Positions 1 through 6,564 of a stretch of 55,982 nucleotides of DNA are shown here, piece by piece. Source of the stretch: Comamonadaceae bacterium. Its GTDB lineage: Bacteria; Pseudomonadota; Gammaproteobacteria; Burkholderiales; Burkholderiaceae_C. The notes under the pieces are model-generated. The model worked only from the letters and a program-made list of their open reading frames with translations. It did no database searches and was not told the DNA's origin. Position 1 is the first letter of the stretch; each line of letters begins with the position of its first letter. Made by a program: the position numbers and the translations under genes. The stretch is taken from NCBI GenBank assembly GCA_947478725.1, contig CANJWZ010000028.1, forward strand, positions 1 to 55,982. The letters run 5' to 3'.

Positions 1-17
1 CGCCCGCGACTTTCGCC

Positions 18-51
18 GCATTGAATCGCCAGTTAACTGGCGATTCAATGC
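18..51. repeat. 34-bp perfect palindrome
   Basis: The two 17-bp halves are exact reverse complements with no spacer; the centre is GTTAAC and the outer ends are GCATTGAATC and GATTCAATGC. No T-run follows on either strand, so it is not a simple Rho-independent terminator. It could be a recombinase or dimeric regulator site, or a cruciform. It lies at the point where composition changes from GC-rich to AT-rich. Confidence 0.75.
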
Positions 52-158
52 AACACAGCAAGATCGACAAAGGAATCAGTTAATCTTGCAAACCTTGGAC
101 TTCTGGAATTTAGATTGGTACGGTTTATGGGGGGCAGGTCAGTCCTGGACGCAGAATT

Positions 159-184
159 GCACTTTGCCTTGTTAGGCGAAGTGC
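159..184. repeat. hairpin, 10-bp stem and 6-nt loop
   Basis: GCACTTTGCC pairs with GGCGAAGTGC (one G-T pair) around the loop TTGTTA. The loop and right arm contain GTTAGGC, which resembles an integron core site, but no matching partner site is present. No T-run follows, so a terminator role is doubtful. Confidence 0.5.
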
Positions 185-405
185 GTCTCCAATCCAACCG
201 CAGATTACTAATTACTTGATACTAGATCCTAAACGATGCATTTACGCTTCGCTCCAATGCATATTCGCTAATGCTCATAGCACTAATTGATATGAATCTA
301 CCACTGATGCGGTGAGCGTAAGCGAACATCATCTGAACGAGTTTACGAGTGAAGATGATTCACTAGATAAATACATTGTGTAGTAGTAAACGATGTCACC
401 AAAAC

Positions 406-419
406 CACTGGTTCCAGTG
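406..419. promoter_or_regulatory. palindromic operator candidate
   Basis: CACTGG and CCAGTG flank a TT spacer, ending 28 bp before the ATG of the ribbon-helix-helix-like gene at 448. Proteins of that fold often bind such short inverted repeats in their own promoters, so autoregulation is plausible. This is inferred from position only. Confidence 0.35.
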
Positions 420-447
420 CTACTGAAGAACCACCTAAACCTAACCT

Positions 448-642
448 ATGAAAGAAACCAATATGAATCCAACACCAACATTACCGAATCTTGAAAAAGA
501 ACTCCACTTGAGGATTCCACAAGACTTCCAAGAAAATCTCCAAAGAGTTGCCAATAGTTATAACCTCAAAAAATCAACATTCGCACGGATGCTACTCATA
601 CGAGAACTCCACAACTATGACAAATCAAGATTGTTTGCGTGA
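448..642 (+). CDS. small ribbon-helix-helix-like protein (CopG/Arc type)
   Basis: A 64-residue protein. Residues about 16-50 read as a beta strand (ELHLRIP) followed by two helices with the spacing of ribbon-helix-helix DNA-binding proteins, so a role as a small repressor or antitoxin-like regulator is likely. An alternative ATG lies at codon 6. The stop TGA shares one base with the ATG of the next gene (TGATG), and that gene overlaps the one after it by four bases, so the three small genes form a translationally coupled operon. A palindrome just upstream could be its operator. The fold is my judgement from pattern; no specific family member is recognised. Confidence 0.55.
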   Translation: MKETNMNPTPTLPNLEKELHLRIPQDFQENLQRVANSYNLKKSTFARMLLIRELHNYDKSRLFA

Positions 643-818
643 TGACTGCTAAAGAACTTGAATCAATCCGAAAGAATTCTGTCCTCCATCAAGAGTTCTC
701 ACATACCACCAAGACTTCAATCATCACCAATGACTTACAGAAGTTGTCGCAGACGATTCGCAGGTGCATCGCATCAAAAAAACCTGTAATTGTCTTAGTC
801 TTGGAGTCTGATAAATGA
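642..818 (+). CDS. 58-residue hypothetical protein, middle gene of a coupled operon
   Basis: The ATG at 642 overlaps the stop of the upstream gene by one base and the TGA at 816-818 overlaps the ATG of the downstream gene (ATGA). Such back-to-back overlaps are rare by chance and are the main evidence that this very short frame is translated. The product begins MTAKELESIRKN, is rich in Ser, Thr and Lys, and ends with a hydrophobic strand-like stretch (PVIVLVLE). I recognise no family. Being second after a likely DNA-binding protein, it could be a partner such as a toxin, but nothing in the sequence proves that. Confidence 0.5.
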   Translation: MTAKELESIRKNSVLHQEFSHTTKTSIITNDLQKLSQTIRRCIASKKPVIVLVLESDK

Positions 819-1000
819 AATCATTCGCACAATACATCAGTCAGGCGGATGCAACACTAGAGTTGAAGTTGTCTTTACCAATCGACAATAGAGATGTTGA
901 GTCGATGCTCAGACAGAAAGTAATTTCAAATAATCAATTGAGAACTGCATCACTCAAGAAGAAGAGTGCAAAGATAACTGCACCACATATTAAAAGGTAA
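815..1000 (+). CDS. 61-residue hypothetical protein, last gene of a coupled operon
   Basis: Starts in the ATGA overlap with the preceding 58-residue frame. The N-terminus (MKSFAQYISQAD) is moderately polar and helical; the C-terminus is strongly basic (SLKKKSAKITAPHIKR), which suggests nucleic-acid or acidic-protein contact. No known domain is recognised. It is followed by a hairpin at 1051-1080 that may end the operon. Confidence rests on the coupling, not on homology. Confidence 0.45.
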   Translation: MKSFAQYISQADATLELKLSLPIDNRDVESMLRQKVISNNQLRTASLKKKSAKITAPHIKR

Positions 1001-1050
1001 GTAATACTCGGATGAAGGAAGACTTGGGTTCAGTAAGTCTGCTCAAGATC

Positions 1051-1080
1051 CACACATTTCCTCGAGTGAAGGAATGTGTG
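1051..1080. terminator. hairpin between convergent operons
   Basis: CACACATTTCCT pairs with AAGGAATGTGTG with a one-base bulge, between the plus-strand operon ending at 1000 and the minus-strand gene ending at 1116. No clear T-run follows on either side, so a bidirectional terminator is likely by position but weak by sequence. Confidence 0.4.
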
Positions 1081-1115
1081 ATTTGAAGGGTTCAGAAAAC
1101 AAGAACTTCTAAGAA

Positions 1116-1592
1116 CTATTCTGATTTGAGTGCTTCAATCTTCAAAGAGGTATAAAATTTTCCGACTGATGAAGATTCCCAAAATTTCTTATATAAAGTT
1201 TGTTGATAATTTTTATCTCTAGTTTGACTGCAAGCATCAGGTAGATTAATGCTTACACGAACTTTAATTCCATCATTATGTTTATCGAGGGTGTATAAAA
1301 GATTGGCAATTACAGTGGCATTTATTCCTAGAAAAAGTCCACAGTCAACTATTTTCCAGGCACTTTTTGTACCTGTATTTGAGTTTTGAATATTTAAATT
1401 CCAATCATTATCCATCAAGGTATCAATTAAAAGTTCCTGTGCTATTTTTATATCTGCTCCAATAATTAGTCTAGTCTGATCCTCAATACGTTGGATTTCC
1501 TTTTCCATTGGTTTTGAAAAATTTTGCGAGTTCGCATTTAACGATATGCCTAATAAAATGAGCAACAGTGTTTTAAAATGATATTTTTGCAT
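1116..1592 (-). CDS. small exported protein, unknown function
   Basis: A 158-residue product from the ATG at 1592, chosen because it gives a clean signal peptide (MQKYHFKTLLLILLG, cleavage near NANSQ) and starts one base after the stop of the upstream gene; an upstream start would read through that gene's end. The mature part is soluble, with two Cys at about residues 82 and 118 and many charged residues. It is the last gene of a three-gene minus-strand unit of exported proteins (2514 to 1116). No known family recognised. Confidence 0.6.
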   Translation of the reverse strand: MQKYHFKTLLLILLGISLNANSQNFSKPMEKEIQRIEDQTRLIIGADIKIAQELLIDTLMDNDWNLNIQNSNTGTKSAWKIVDCGLFLGINATVIANLLYTLDKHNDGIKVRVSINLPDACSQTRDKNYQQTLYKKFWESSSVGKFYTSLKIEALKSE

Positions 1593-1593
1593 A

Positions 1594-1971
1594 TTAATAT
1601 GATGTAACTCTGTATGAAATATCTTCGACAACATCTTTATTGTCATACGTGATGGCAATAGTTATTGTTCTTTCATTTTGAATAACAACTGATGTACCGA
1701 TTCCTTGAGACCTTTCTGACTCAGAGGAACGTTTATCCCAAACGTGCACTTCTTTTCCTTCACGATTTTTACTAACGAGATTCGGACTTCCTATTAATAT
1801 AAGGACTTCGGATTTTATTGTTATCCCTTTTTTAATTTTTTCTTGAACCTGTCCCAGACTAAATATTTCGGTACTTGCTTTTCTAGAATCGATGAGAGGT
1901 GTTATAGGTCCGCAAGAGCAAATCATTAGCGGCATAATCAAAGCAACTGAAATTTTAATTTTTCTGTTCAT
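1594..1971 (-). CDS. small lipoprotein with a BamE/SmpA-like look
   Basis: 125 residues. It has a lipoprotein signal with the Cys in MICSCG (around residue 20). The middle of the protein (VLILIGSPNLVSKNREGKEVHVWD) recalls the BamE/SmpA pattern in which a helix is followed by a Gly-x-Pro turn and a Trp-containing strand. Function is unknown. It is middle in a tight unit, 9 bp after the gene at 1981-2514 and 1 bp before the gene at 1116-1592, which suggests co-expression of three envelope proteins. Confidence 0.55.
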   Translation of the reverse strand: MNRKIKISVALIMPLMICSCGPITPLIDSRKASTEIFSLGQVQEKIKKGITIKSEVLILIGSPNLVSKNREGKEVHVWDKRSSESERSQGIGTSVVIQNERTITIAITYDNKDVVEDISYRVTSY

Positions 1972-1980
1972 AAAGGCAAT

Positions 1981-2514
1981 TCAAAAAAGTTCTTGTGGTT
2001 GAAGTTGGATTGTTCTAAGAAAAGAAACCTGACCAAGTGAATTCCAAAAATCTAAATACTCTTTATTGCTAGCATTTTTTTGAATCTTATTTAATGCCCC
2101 GGACCAGTTTACTCTAATATTTTTCTCTTCTATAGAAATTAAAGATACTCTTAAATATGTATTATTCTGATACTTTCTAAAAGTCCAACTCATCGAGTAT
2201 GAGTAACCGCTTGCAATTCCTACCCCGTTTGCTGAGTCATAATCAACTTTTGTGAATCCCATTGACATTAGAGTTGGTATGAGCGTCTTTAGAATCGCAT
2301 CGTTATCAGTTTCTAAAAATTTCCTTGTTTGATAATTCCTTTTTTCTTCAATAGATTGCTTTGATGATGCATCTGCTTCATTTGCCAACTTACTATCGCT
2401 TACAGCGGCACCAACCGTTAACGCAGCAGGAATTAATGAAACCGCCATACATCCTGAAATCATTAGCACTACAACTAACAGCGCAAAAATATTAGTAAGG
2501 CGTAATCTGTGCAT
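1981..2514 (-). CDS. lipoprotein, unknown function
   Basis: 177 residues. A classic lipobox (MISGC, Cys about residue 22) follows a hydrophobic stretch, then a small-residue segment (SLIPAALTVGAAVSDS) and a soluble domain with mixed strands and helices. First gene of the three-gene unit. Only 24 bp upstream on the same strand lies the end of a decayed resolvase HTH segment, the same arrangement as at 4240-4875. No strong ribosome site is visible before the ATG. Confidence 0.6.
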   Translation of the reverse strand: MHRLRLTNIFALLVVVLMISGCMAVSLIPAALTVGAAVSDSKLANEADASSKQSIEEKRNYQTRKFLETDNDAILKTLIPTLMSMGFTKVDYDSANGVGIASGYSYSMSWTFRKYQNNTYLRVSLISIEEKNIRVNWSGALNKIQKNASNKEYLDFWNSLGQVSFLRTIQLQPQELF

Positions 2515-2538
2515 ATTTGAATTTCTAAAGTTATATTT

Positions 2539-2646
2539 TTAAATCACCGAATAAACAATGCCAATCCCCACCCCAACTTCCCGTTCAACCTGCTTGATGC
2601 CCATTCCATTAGAACGCAGAAGTTGATATCCAGCAAGTCTCAATTT
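2539..2646 (-). pseudogene. resolvase C-terminal HTH remnant
   Basis: Read on the minus strand, this open stretch of 35 codons ends in a HTH of the kind found at the C-terminus of serine resolvases: a first helix ending GMGIKQVERE, then EVGVGIG and VYSVI just before a TAA. A stop lies immediately upstream in frame and no catalytic domain is attached, so it is a remnant. The segment at 4891-4980 is a second, more degraded copy with clear similarity at both DNA and protein level. Both sit just upstream of an exported-protein gene. Confidence 0.7.
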
Positions 2647-2690
2647 TTATACTTTTTGAGAGGATACGCAAAGAGACTCAGGACCCCCGC

Positions 2691-2719
2691 TTGACATGTC
2701 TCAATTTATGTCTCATAAT
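2691..2719 (+). promoter_or_regulatory. sigma70-type promoter of the resolvase gene
   Basis: TTGACA at 2691-2696 and CATAAT at 2714-2719, with exactly 17 bp between them, about 43 bp before the resolvase ATG. The spacer and -10 region are overlapped by GTCTCA repeats, which suggests repression by a bound protein. Confidence 0.65.
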
Positions 2720-2728
2720 ATAGTCTCA
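2698..2728 (+). repeat. three GTCTCA direct repeats over the resolvase promoter
   Basis: GTCTCA occurs at 2698, 2710 and 2723, spaced 12 and 13 bp, about one helical turn. An inverted GAGAC lies at 2673. Spacing on one face of the DNA across the promoter fits an operator or resolution-site subsites bound by the resolvase itself. Binding is an inference. Confidence 0.5.
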
Positions 2729-2761
2729 TAAAGTTAAGAAGATTTATAGACAGGAAATCAC

Positions 2762-3325
2762 ATGTCATCTATCGGATACGCAAGAGTCTCATCCTACGGT
2801 CAGTCGCTCGATGTTCAGTTGGAAAAGTTGAATCACTGTGACAGAGTATTCAAGGAAAAGCAATCAGGTCGTTCCACCGATAAACGTGAGCAACTTGCAC
2901 TCTGCCTGGACTATGTGCGTGATGGTGACACCCTGGTCGTCACAAAGTTAGACCGTCTTGCAAGGTCGACGCGAGACTTGCTGAACATCTTGAATGCACT
3001 CGAAAAGAAACAGGTGAAGTTGAACGTCCTTGACCAGCAGATAGACACGTCAACTCCATCAGGTCGTCTTTTGGTGACGCTTCTTGGTTCCATCGCAGAG
3101 TTCGAAAACGATTTGCGTCGAGACAGACAGATGGACGGTATTTCACACGCACGAAAGTCTGGTGTGAAGTTCGGTCGCAAGAAGTCACTGACCGACACAC
3201 AGGTCGTTGAGATGCGTCAGAAACGCACTGATGGTCTACTGATTAAAGACTTGATGACGCACTACGGTCTATCGAAAGCGTCTGTCTATCGTGCACTGGG
3301 TGCGGGTGGTGATGTTCCTGCGTAG
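2762..3325 (+). CDS. serine recombinase, resolvase/invertase family
   Basis: 187 residues, the normal length for Tn3-type resolvases and DNA invertases. The catalytic domain opens with IGYARVS, placing the nucleophile at Ser10 as in gamma-delta resolvase; the conserved TKLDRLARS motif is at about 61-69, and LLVTLLGSIAEFE is in the long-helix region. The C-terminus (about 153-182) carries the helix-turn-helix DNA-binding domain (LIKDLMTHYGLSKASVY). A ribosome site AGGA lies 8 bp before the ATG and a strong promoter at 2691-2719. It is the only complete resolvase in the accessory region and could act on sites left by its decayed relatives. Confidence 0.9.
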   Translation: MSSIGYARVSSYGQSLDVQLEKLNHCDRVFKEKQSGRSTDKREQLALCLDYVRDGDTLVVTKLDRLARSTRDLLNILNALEKKQVKLNVLDQQIDTSTPSGRLLVTLLGSIAEFENDLRRDRQMDGISHARKSGVKFGRKKSLTDTQVVEMRQKRTDGLLIKDLMTHYGLSKASVYRALGAGGDVPA

Positions 3326-3436
3326 GAACAGCAAATCTATACAACTAGTGCGCGTGAACATTCGACTGTGGTCATGTCGTTGAGTGGAGACTTCACTGGA
3401 TTCTGCTGGTTCAGCAACGCAGTACTTTGTAAATAT

Positions 3437-3775
3437 TTATTTGCATTTTTTATATTCACTAGATTTATTAGGATCAGAAGAATTTGTTTTTGTTACTACT
3501 AAACCATCACTACTAATTGAAAGTACATTTCCCCCCATATCAATCAATTTATCGTCTTTTATTTCAAATGGAATTTTAATTTCGTCAATCATCACATCAG
3601 TCTTTGTTATAGTAAAAATTGGAGACTCACAATTTTTACCCCAAACACCGATGAAAGCATCAGTTTTTATATTAATTTCTTTGATTACATTTAGTTTTGG
3701 TTCATCTTGCTTACTGCAAGAAGATAATGCAAAAAGAACAATTAGAGTAGTAAATAAAAAGGGGTTTTAAATCAT
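3437..3775 (-). pseudogene. lipoprotein gene interrupted by a stop at codon 3
   Basis: On the minus strand a good ribosome site (AGGA, 7 bp spacing) precedes ATG ATT TAA. Past the TAA the same frame is open for 109 codons. It encodes a textbook lipoprotein start (NPFLFTTLIVLFALSSC) and a soluble domain with GVWGKNCESP and SISSDGLVVTK. Changing the TAA to AAA would restore a protein beginning MIKNP. No usable start codon lies between the stop and the signal peptide. The gene is therefore probably dead by one substitution, or depends on readthrough. Its soluble part resembles the neighbour at 3794-4159 (Gly-x-Trp, then Cys-x-x-Pro, then an acidic strand), so they may be paralogs. Confidence 0.75.
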
Positions 3776-3793
3776 TTTAATATCCTATATAAG

Positions 3794-4159
3794 TTATTTA
3801 CAGCGCTCAAACGCACCTTTTTGTTCATCCGCAGCATCATAAGCGGTGGCAAGTGTTCCAGGACCATCAACGCAAAACTTTTCCCAAGGAAAAGGATTCT
3901 TGCCTGTGGGCATGAGACATAAGTCATCGCCTGATTTAATAAATTTTGATGGGTAAGTTTTTCCCTTAAATTTAATTTCAATTAAAGAAACATCTTTAGC
4001 ATTGATAATCAAAGGGTTCGGACACTTGGCACCTTCACCTGCAGTCCATTTGCCGTTAGAAGAAATCATTGCGGATCTCAATTCTCTTGGGTCAATAGAC
4101 TCTACTGCAGAGGATGTAAAGGCAGTAAAGACAAAAGTAAGAATAAAAATATTTTTCAT
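3794..4159 (-). CDS. small secreted protein, unknown function
   Basis: 121 residues from the ATG at 4159. An upstream ATG exists four codons earlier, but it forms part of a strong ribosome site (GGAG, 6 bp spacing), so the inner start is preferred. The signal peptide MKNIFILTFVFTAFTSSA is cleaved near AVES. The mature protein has GKWTAGEGAKCPNP and ends with a Cys; three or four Cys suggest disulfides in the periplasm or outside. It is followed after 18 bp by the interrupted lipoprotein gene with a similar layout. Confidence 0.6.
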   Translation of the reverse strand: MKNIFILTFVFTAFTSSAVESIDPRELRSAMISSNGKWTAGEGAKCPNPLIINAKDVSLIEIKFKGKTYPSKFIKSGDDLCLMPTGKNPFPWEKFCVDGPGTLATAYDAADEQKGAFERCK

Positions 4160-4239
4160 TGGAATCTCCATTGATTGTTGATTAAAAATCTTTTTTTAGG
4201 TCCGGTTTTTGGAAGAGTGTTAGATCCATTGCCATATTA

Positions 4240-4875
4240 CTATTTTTGAGAACTGCAACTATTTTCAATAAGATTATTTATTTCTTCTGTGGCAGATTTA
4301 TAGAATTTACTTCTATTTTTGGGGATTGAAATTGGATTTCGTAATCCTTCACCCATACTTCCAGGATAACTATTAAATTCAATATCTTTAACCATTTTAA
4401 TAGTACAATCTAAAATATATTTTGTAATGTATGACTTTCCTTCAGGACCTATCATCGGCAACTCCATAAGCAACTCAAAATTGATTAAATTTTTGTTTTC
4501 ATGAATTGATTTTTTATTAATGTAGGTTTTTGTAGGTTCAGAAGAATTTCCAATTTCACTCCATATATGTTTACCTTTATTCAACTCAAATAATCTAGTT
4601 CCTATTATTTTTCCTGCTGAAGGTCCATGGTTCATTATTTGAAGGTCTACTTCTATTCCATTTTTAATAAAACAAATATAATTTAAATCCCATGTATTAC
4701 ATCCAAATTTTCTTTCCTTCCATCCCTGATTTTTAAAAAATTTCTCGGTAGAGTCAGTACTTTTAAATAATTCAGTCAGATTTTTATTTGGAAATATTAT
4801 ATTTATTTGTGTCTGACTATAAGAAAAAGAATATGTAAATAATAAAATTATTAAAAGTGTATAAATTTTTCTCAT
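4240..4875 (-). CDS. secreted surface-adhesin-E-like protein
   Basis: 211 residues with a signal peptide (MRKIYTLLIILLFTYSFSYS) and a strong ribosome site (AGGAG, 6 bp spacing). The C-terminal part follows the pattern of surface-adhesin E family proteins: a Cys-containing strand (YILDCTIKM), then YPGSMGEG, then a helix ending in a Cys (NLIENSC). That family is known from Haemophilus protein E and is common in Burkholderiales, where roles are mostly unknown. A decayed resolvase HTH segment ends 15 bp upstream on the same strand. Assignment is by motif pattern, so moderate. Confidence 0.6.
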   Translation of the reverse strand: MRKIYTLLIILLFTYSFSYSQTQINIIFPNKNLTELFKSTDSTEKFFKNQGWKERKFGCNTWDLNYICFIKNGIEVDLQIMNHGPSAGKIIGTRLFELNKGKHIWSEIGNSSEPTKTYINKKSIHENKNLINFELLMELPMIGPEGKSYITKYILDCTIKMVKDIEFNSYPGSMGEGLRNPISIPKNRSKFYKSATEEINNLIENSCSSQK

Positions 4876-4890
4876 AAAAACTCCTGTCTT

Positions 4891-4980
4891 CTAAATTACC
4901 GAATAAACAGTACCGATACCAACTCCAACTTCTTTTCAAATCGACTTTATACCAATACCGTTTTCACGAAGAAGTTTCAT
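4891..4980 (-). pseudogene. second resolvase C-terminal HTH remnant
   Basis: From an ATG at 4980 the minus strand encodes a HTH closely similar to that at 2539-2646 (KLLRENGIGIKSI, then KEVGVGIGTVYSVI and a stop), but with an in-frame TGA at 4936-4938. Upstream, to about 5100, another frame reads about 40 codons with no start or domain I know, ending in a stop that overlaps the ATG. The segment is a decayed gene end. It directly precedes the adhesin-E-like gene. Confidence 0.65.
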
Positions 4981-5138
4981 CACACCTTAACAATGCCAAG
5001 TTTGAGTCTTGCTGCATCATTGACCTCTTCCGTGTCGTTGAGAACATATCCCTTCTCCCACATACGAGTCATGTACTGTTTGTTGTAGAGAAATGCAATG
5101 ATGATTTGCCAATTTTTAAAACATCAACTCTATGATAT

Positions 5139-5714
5139 TTACATACTATTTAAGATTTTATTTTTTTGTGTATTGTAGTCATCTTGTGTAATCAATCCTT
5201 TTTTCAACATGCTATTTAAAGACTCTAGTTTTTGCACTGCATTATTAGTTCCACCAACAACTTTAGGTTTTGATATTGATTCACTTTTCGACTCGCATGC
5301 GTAATTAAATTCTTTTATTTTCCACGCATCTAATGGTTTCCAAGGAAGATCCGTTCTGGAGTCTTCCAAAACCAAACCACCTCCCATCACATTATTAAAT
5401 CTTTTGAAGTAAATTAACTTCTGACTTTTTTTATTACATTCATAACCCCAAAGTTCTAGTTGTGAACCATATGCCGGACCCCCAATACTTTGAGATCTAT
5501 CAAAAGAGACTAATTGCCAAACCTCAGATATTGAATTAGACTTAATTTTATGACTATCATTAACAAAAATTGTTCGTGAAAAACTGTTATTAGCATCATA
5601 TTTAATCAATCTTTTCCATGGAGGTACCTCAAAATCAGATGGAGGGACAGAATGTGCGGTTTTTGTATATGAAAGAAACAACATTAGTAACAATATTAAT
5701 TTATTGATATTCAT
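5139..5714 (-). CDS. surface-adhesin-E-like exported protein with C-terminal SHOCT motif
   Basis: 191 residues from the ATG at 5714, preferred over one ten codons upstream because AAAGG lies 6 bp before it and it gives a clean signal peptide (MNINKLILLLMLFLSYTKTAHS). Residues about 60-130 show the adhesin-E pattern: VWQLVSFDRSQ, a Tyr-x-Cys strand (WGYECNKKSQ) and MGGGLV. The last 32 residues (QKLESLNSMLKKGLITQDDY) match the short SHOCT motif, in which a Leu-rich helix is followed by a Gly-Leu-Ile-Thr turn and an acidic helix; it is often found at protein ends and linked to oligomerisation. The gene follows the truncated resolvase on the same strand. Confidence 0.65.
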   Translation of the reverse strand: MNINKLILLLMLFLSYTKTAHSVPPSDFEVPPWKRLIKYDANNSFSRTIFVNDSHKIKSNSISEVWQLVSFDRSQSIGGPAYGSQLELWGYECNKKSQKLIYFKRFNNVMGGGLVLEDSRTDLPWKPLDAWKIKEFNYACESKSESISKPKVVGGTNNAVQKLESLNSMLKKGLITQDDYNTQKNKILNSM

Positions 5715-5862
5715 ATTCAACCTTTTAATATTTATAGTTTTCATTTTAAGAATTTACCTTTGATTTATTGAATTTCCGCATACCCCCGAAAAAGCAAGAC
5801 TTAATTTATAAAACTTTACCAGATTAATTAATGCTCTCCTAATTCACCCATTTCACAACATG

Positions 5863-6339
5863 TCAGAATTTCAAGAATTGTTTGATGCCCATCATCACTC
5901 CCTTTACCTTTGCACGATTCTGACCTGCAATGACTCGTTCACGAATCAGATTGCGTTCAAACTCTGCCAGTGCCGAAAAAATTCCGAAAACCATACGACC
6001 ACTTGAAGTGCTTGTGTCCATGCCTTGCTGAAGAAACATCAGATCCACTTTCATAGACTGCAGGTCATTCAGCAGTTCTACTAGATGTTGAACCGAACGA
6101 CCCAATCGGTCAATAGACCAAACCAGAACCATGTCAAATCGTCTTTGAGTTGCTGCTTTCATCATTTCGTTGAGTGCAGGTCGCTCTGCACGACCTTTTG
6201 CTCCAGAGATTCCAGTGTCAACGAACTCTGTGACGATTGTGTATCCACATCGTTCAGCAACGGCACGAAGTTCAATCAGTTGGTTATCGCAAGTCTGTTT
6301 GTCAGTTGAGACTCTTGCGTAAATTGCGACTTTTTTCAT
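5863..6339 (-). CDS. serine resolvase lacking its DNA-binding domain
   Basis: 158 residues from the ATG at 6339, chosen for its strong ribosome site (GGAGG, 4 bp spacing) and the family start KKVAIYARVS (nucleophile Ser10). The catalytic motifs are intact (VWSIDRLGRS, then SSGRMVFGIFSALAEFERNL). The protein then stops within 13 residues (GVMMGIKQFLKF) where a linker and HTH should follow. The tail MGIKQ is identical to the start of the HTH in the remnant at 2539-2646, and the DNA shares ATGGGCATCAA, so a deletion between two such repeats may have removed the linker and shifted the frame. Without the HTH it probably cannot bind its own site, so it may be a pseudogene. Confidence 0.8.
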   Translation of the reverse strand: MKKVAIYARVSTDKQTCDNQLIELRAVAERCGYTIVTEFVDTGISGAKGRAERPALNEMMKAATQRRFDMVLVWSIDRLGRSVQHLVELLNDLQSMKVDLMFLQQGMDTSTSSGRMVFGIFSALAEFERNLIRERVIAGQNRAKVKGVMMGIKQFLKF

Positions 6340-6442
6340 GTGTCCTCCAAACGTGTTCTGTAGGAGGAGGAAGGTACGAGTCCTGGTGGAGGAGTCAAGC
6401 AAAAGTCCTGCTCATACAGAGACTGAGCGTGCGTAGACAAAG

Positions 6443-6473
6443 AAAAACCGCATCACTGGAGGGTGTGCGGTTT
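6443..6473 (-). terminator. Rho-independent terminator, minus strand
   Basis: On the minus strand AAACCGCACAC pairs with GTGATGCGGTTT (one bulged base) around CCTCCA, followed by TTTTTCTTTG. It lies after the tRNA terminator and before the truncated resolvase gene, so it isolates that gene from read-through. Confidence 0.6.
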
Positions 6474-6478
6474 GTAGG

Positions 6479-6510
6479 AAAAGTATAAAACTATCGACTT
6501 TTATACTTTT
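6479..6510. repeat. 12-8-12 inverted repeat, resolvase subsite candidate
   Basis: AAAAGTATAAAA and its exact reverse complement are separated by 8 bp. A 32-bp unit with 12-bp inverted ends is the size and shape of a subsite bound by a resolvase dimer. One arm of the same motif (TTTTATACTTTT) also occurs at 2645-2656, just upstream of the other resolvase. Function is inferred. Confidence 0.5.
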
Positions 6511-6516
6511 AGACAG

Positions 6517-6545
6517 AAAAAAAGCACTTAGATTGCTCTAAGTGC
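6517..6545 (-). terminator. terminator of tRNA-Lys
   Basis: On the minus strand GCACTTAGA and TCTAAGTGC form a perfect 9-bp stem with a 4-base loop, followed by seven T. It lies 20 bp beyond the CCA end of the tRNA and marks the last chromosomal-looking sequence before the AT-rich region. Confidence 0.85.
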
Positions 6546-6564
6546 CTGATTTCATTAGGAATGT

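Larger units (their letters stand above)
1..447. other. left-edge non-coding stretch
   Basis: I see no convincing gene here. The first 17 bases are GC-rich, then the sequence becomes AT-rich. It contains a long perfect palindrome (18-51), a hairpin (159-184), short inverted pairs around 235-260 and 330-355, and a small palindrome just before the first gene (406-419). The abundance of short inverted repeats fits a recombination or regulatory region rather than a degraded gene. Whether the left end of the accessory region lies near base 18 cannot be decided from this window. Confidence 0.5.

Noticed and set aside
159..184. Integron attC site
   Set aside because: A GTTAGGC core-like sequence is present but there is no paired simple-site partner and no integrase gene, and cargo genes show no such sites between them.
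3384..3770. Plus-strand gene of 128 codons
   Set aside because: It is antisense to the interrupted lipoprotein gene, lacks a ribosome site, and its residues read as the reverse of a better protein.
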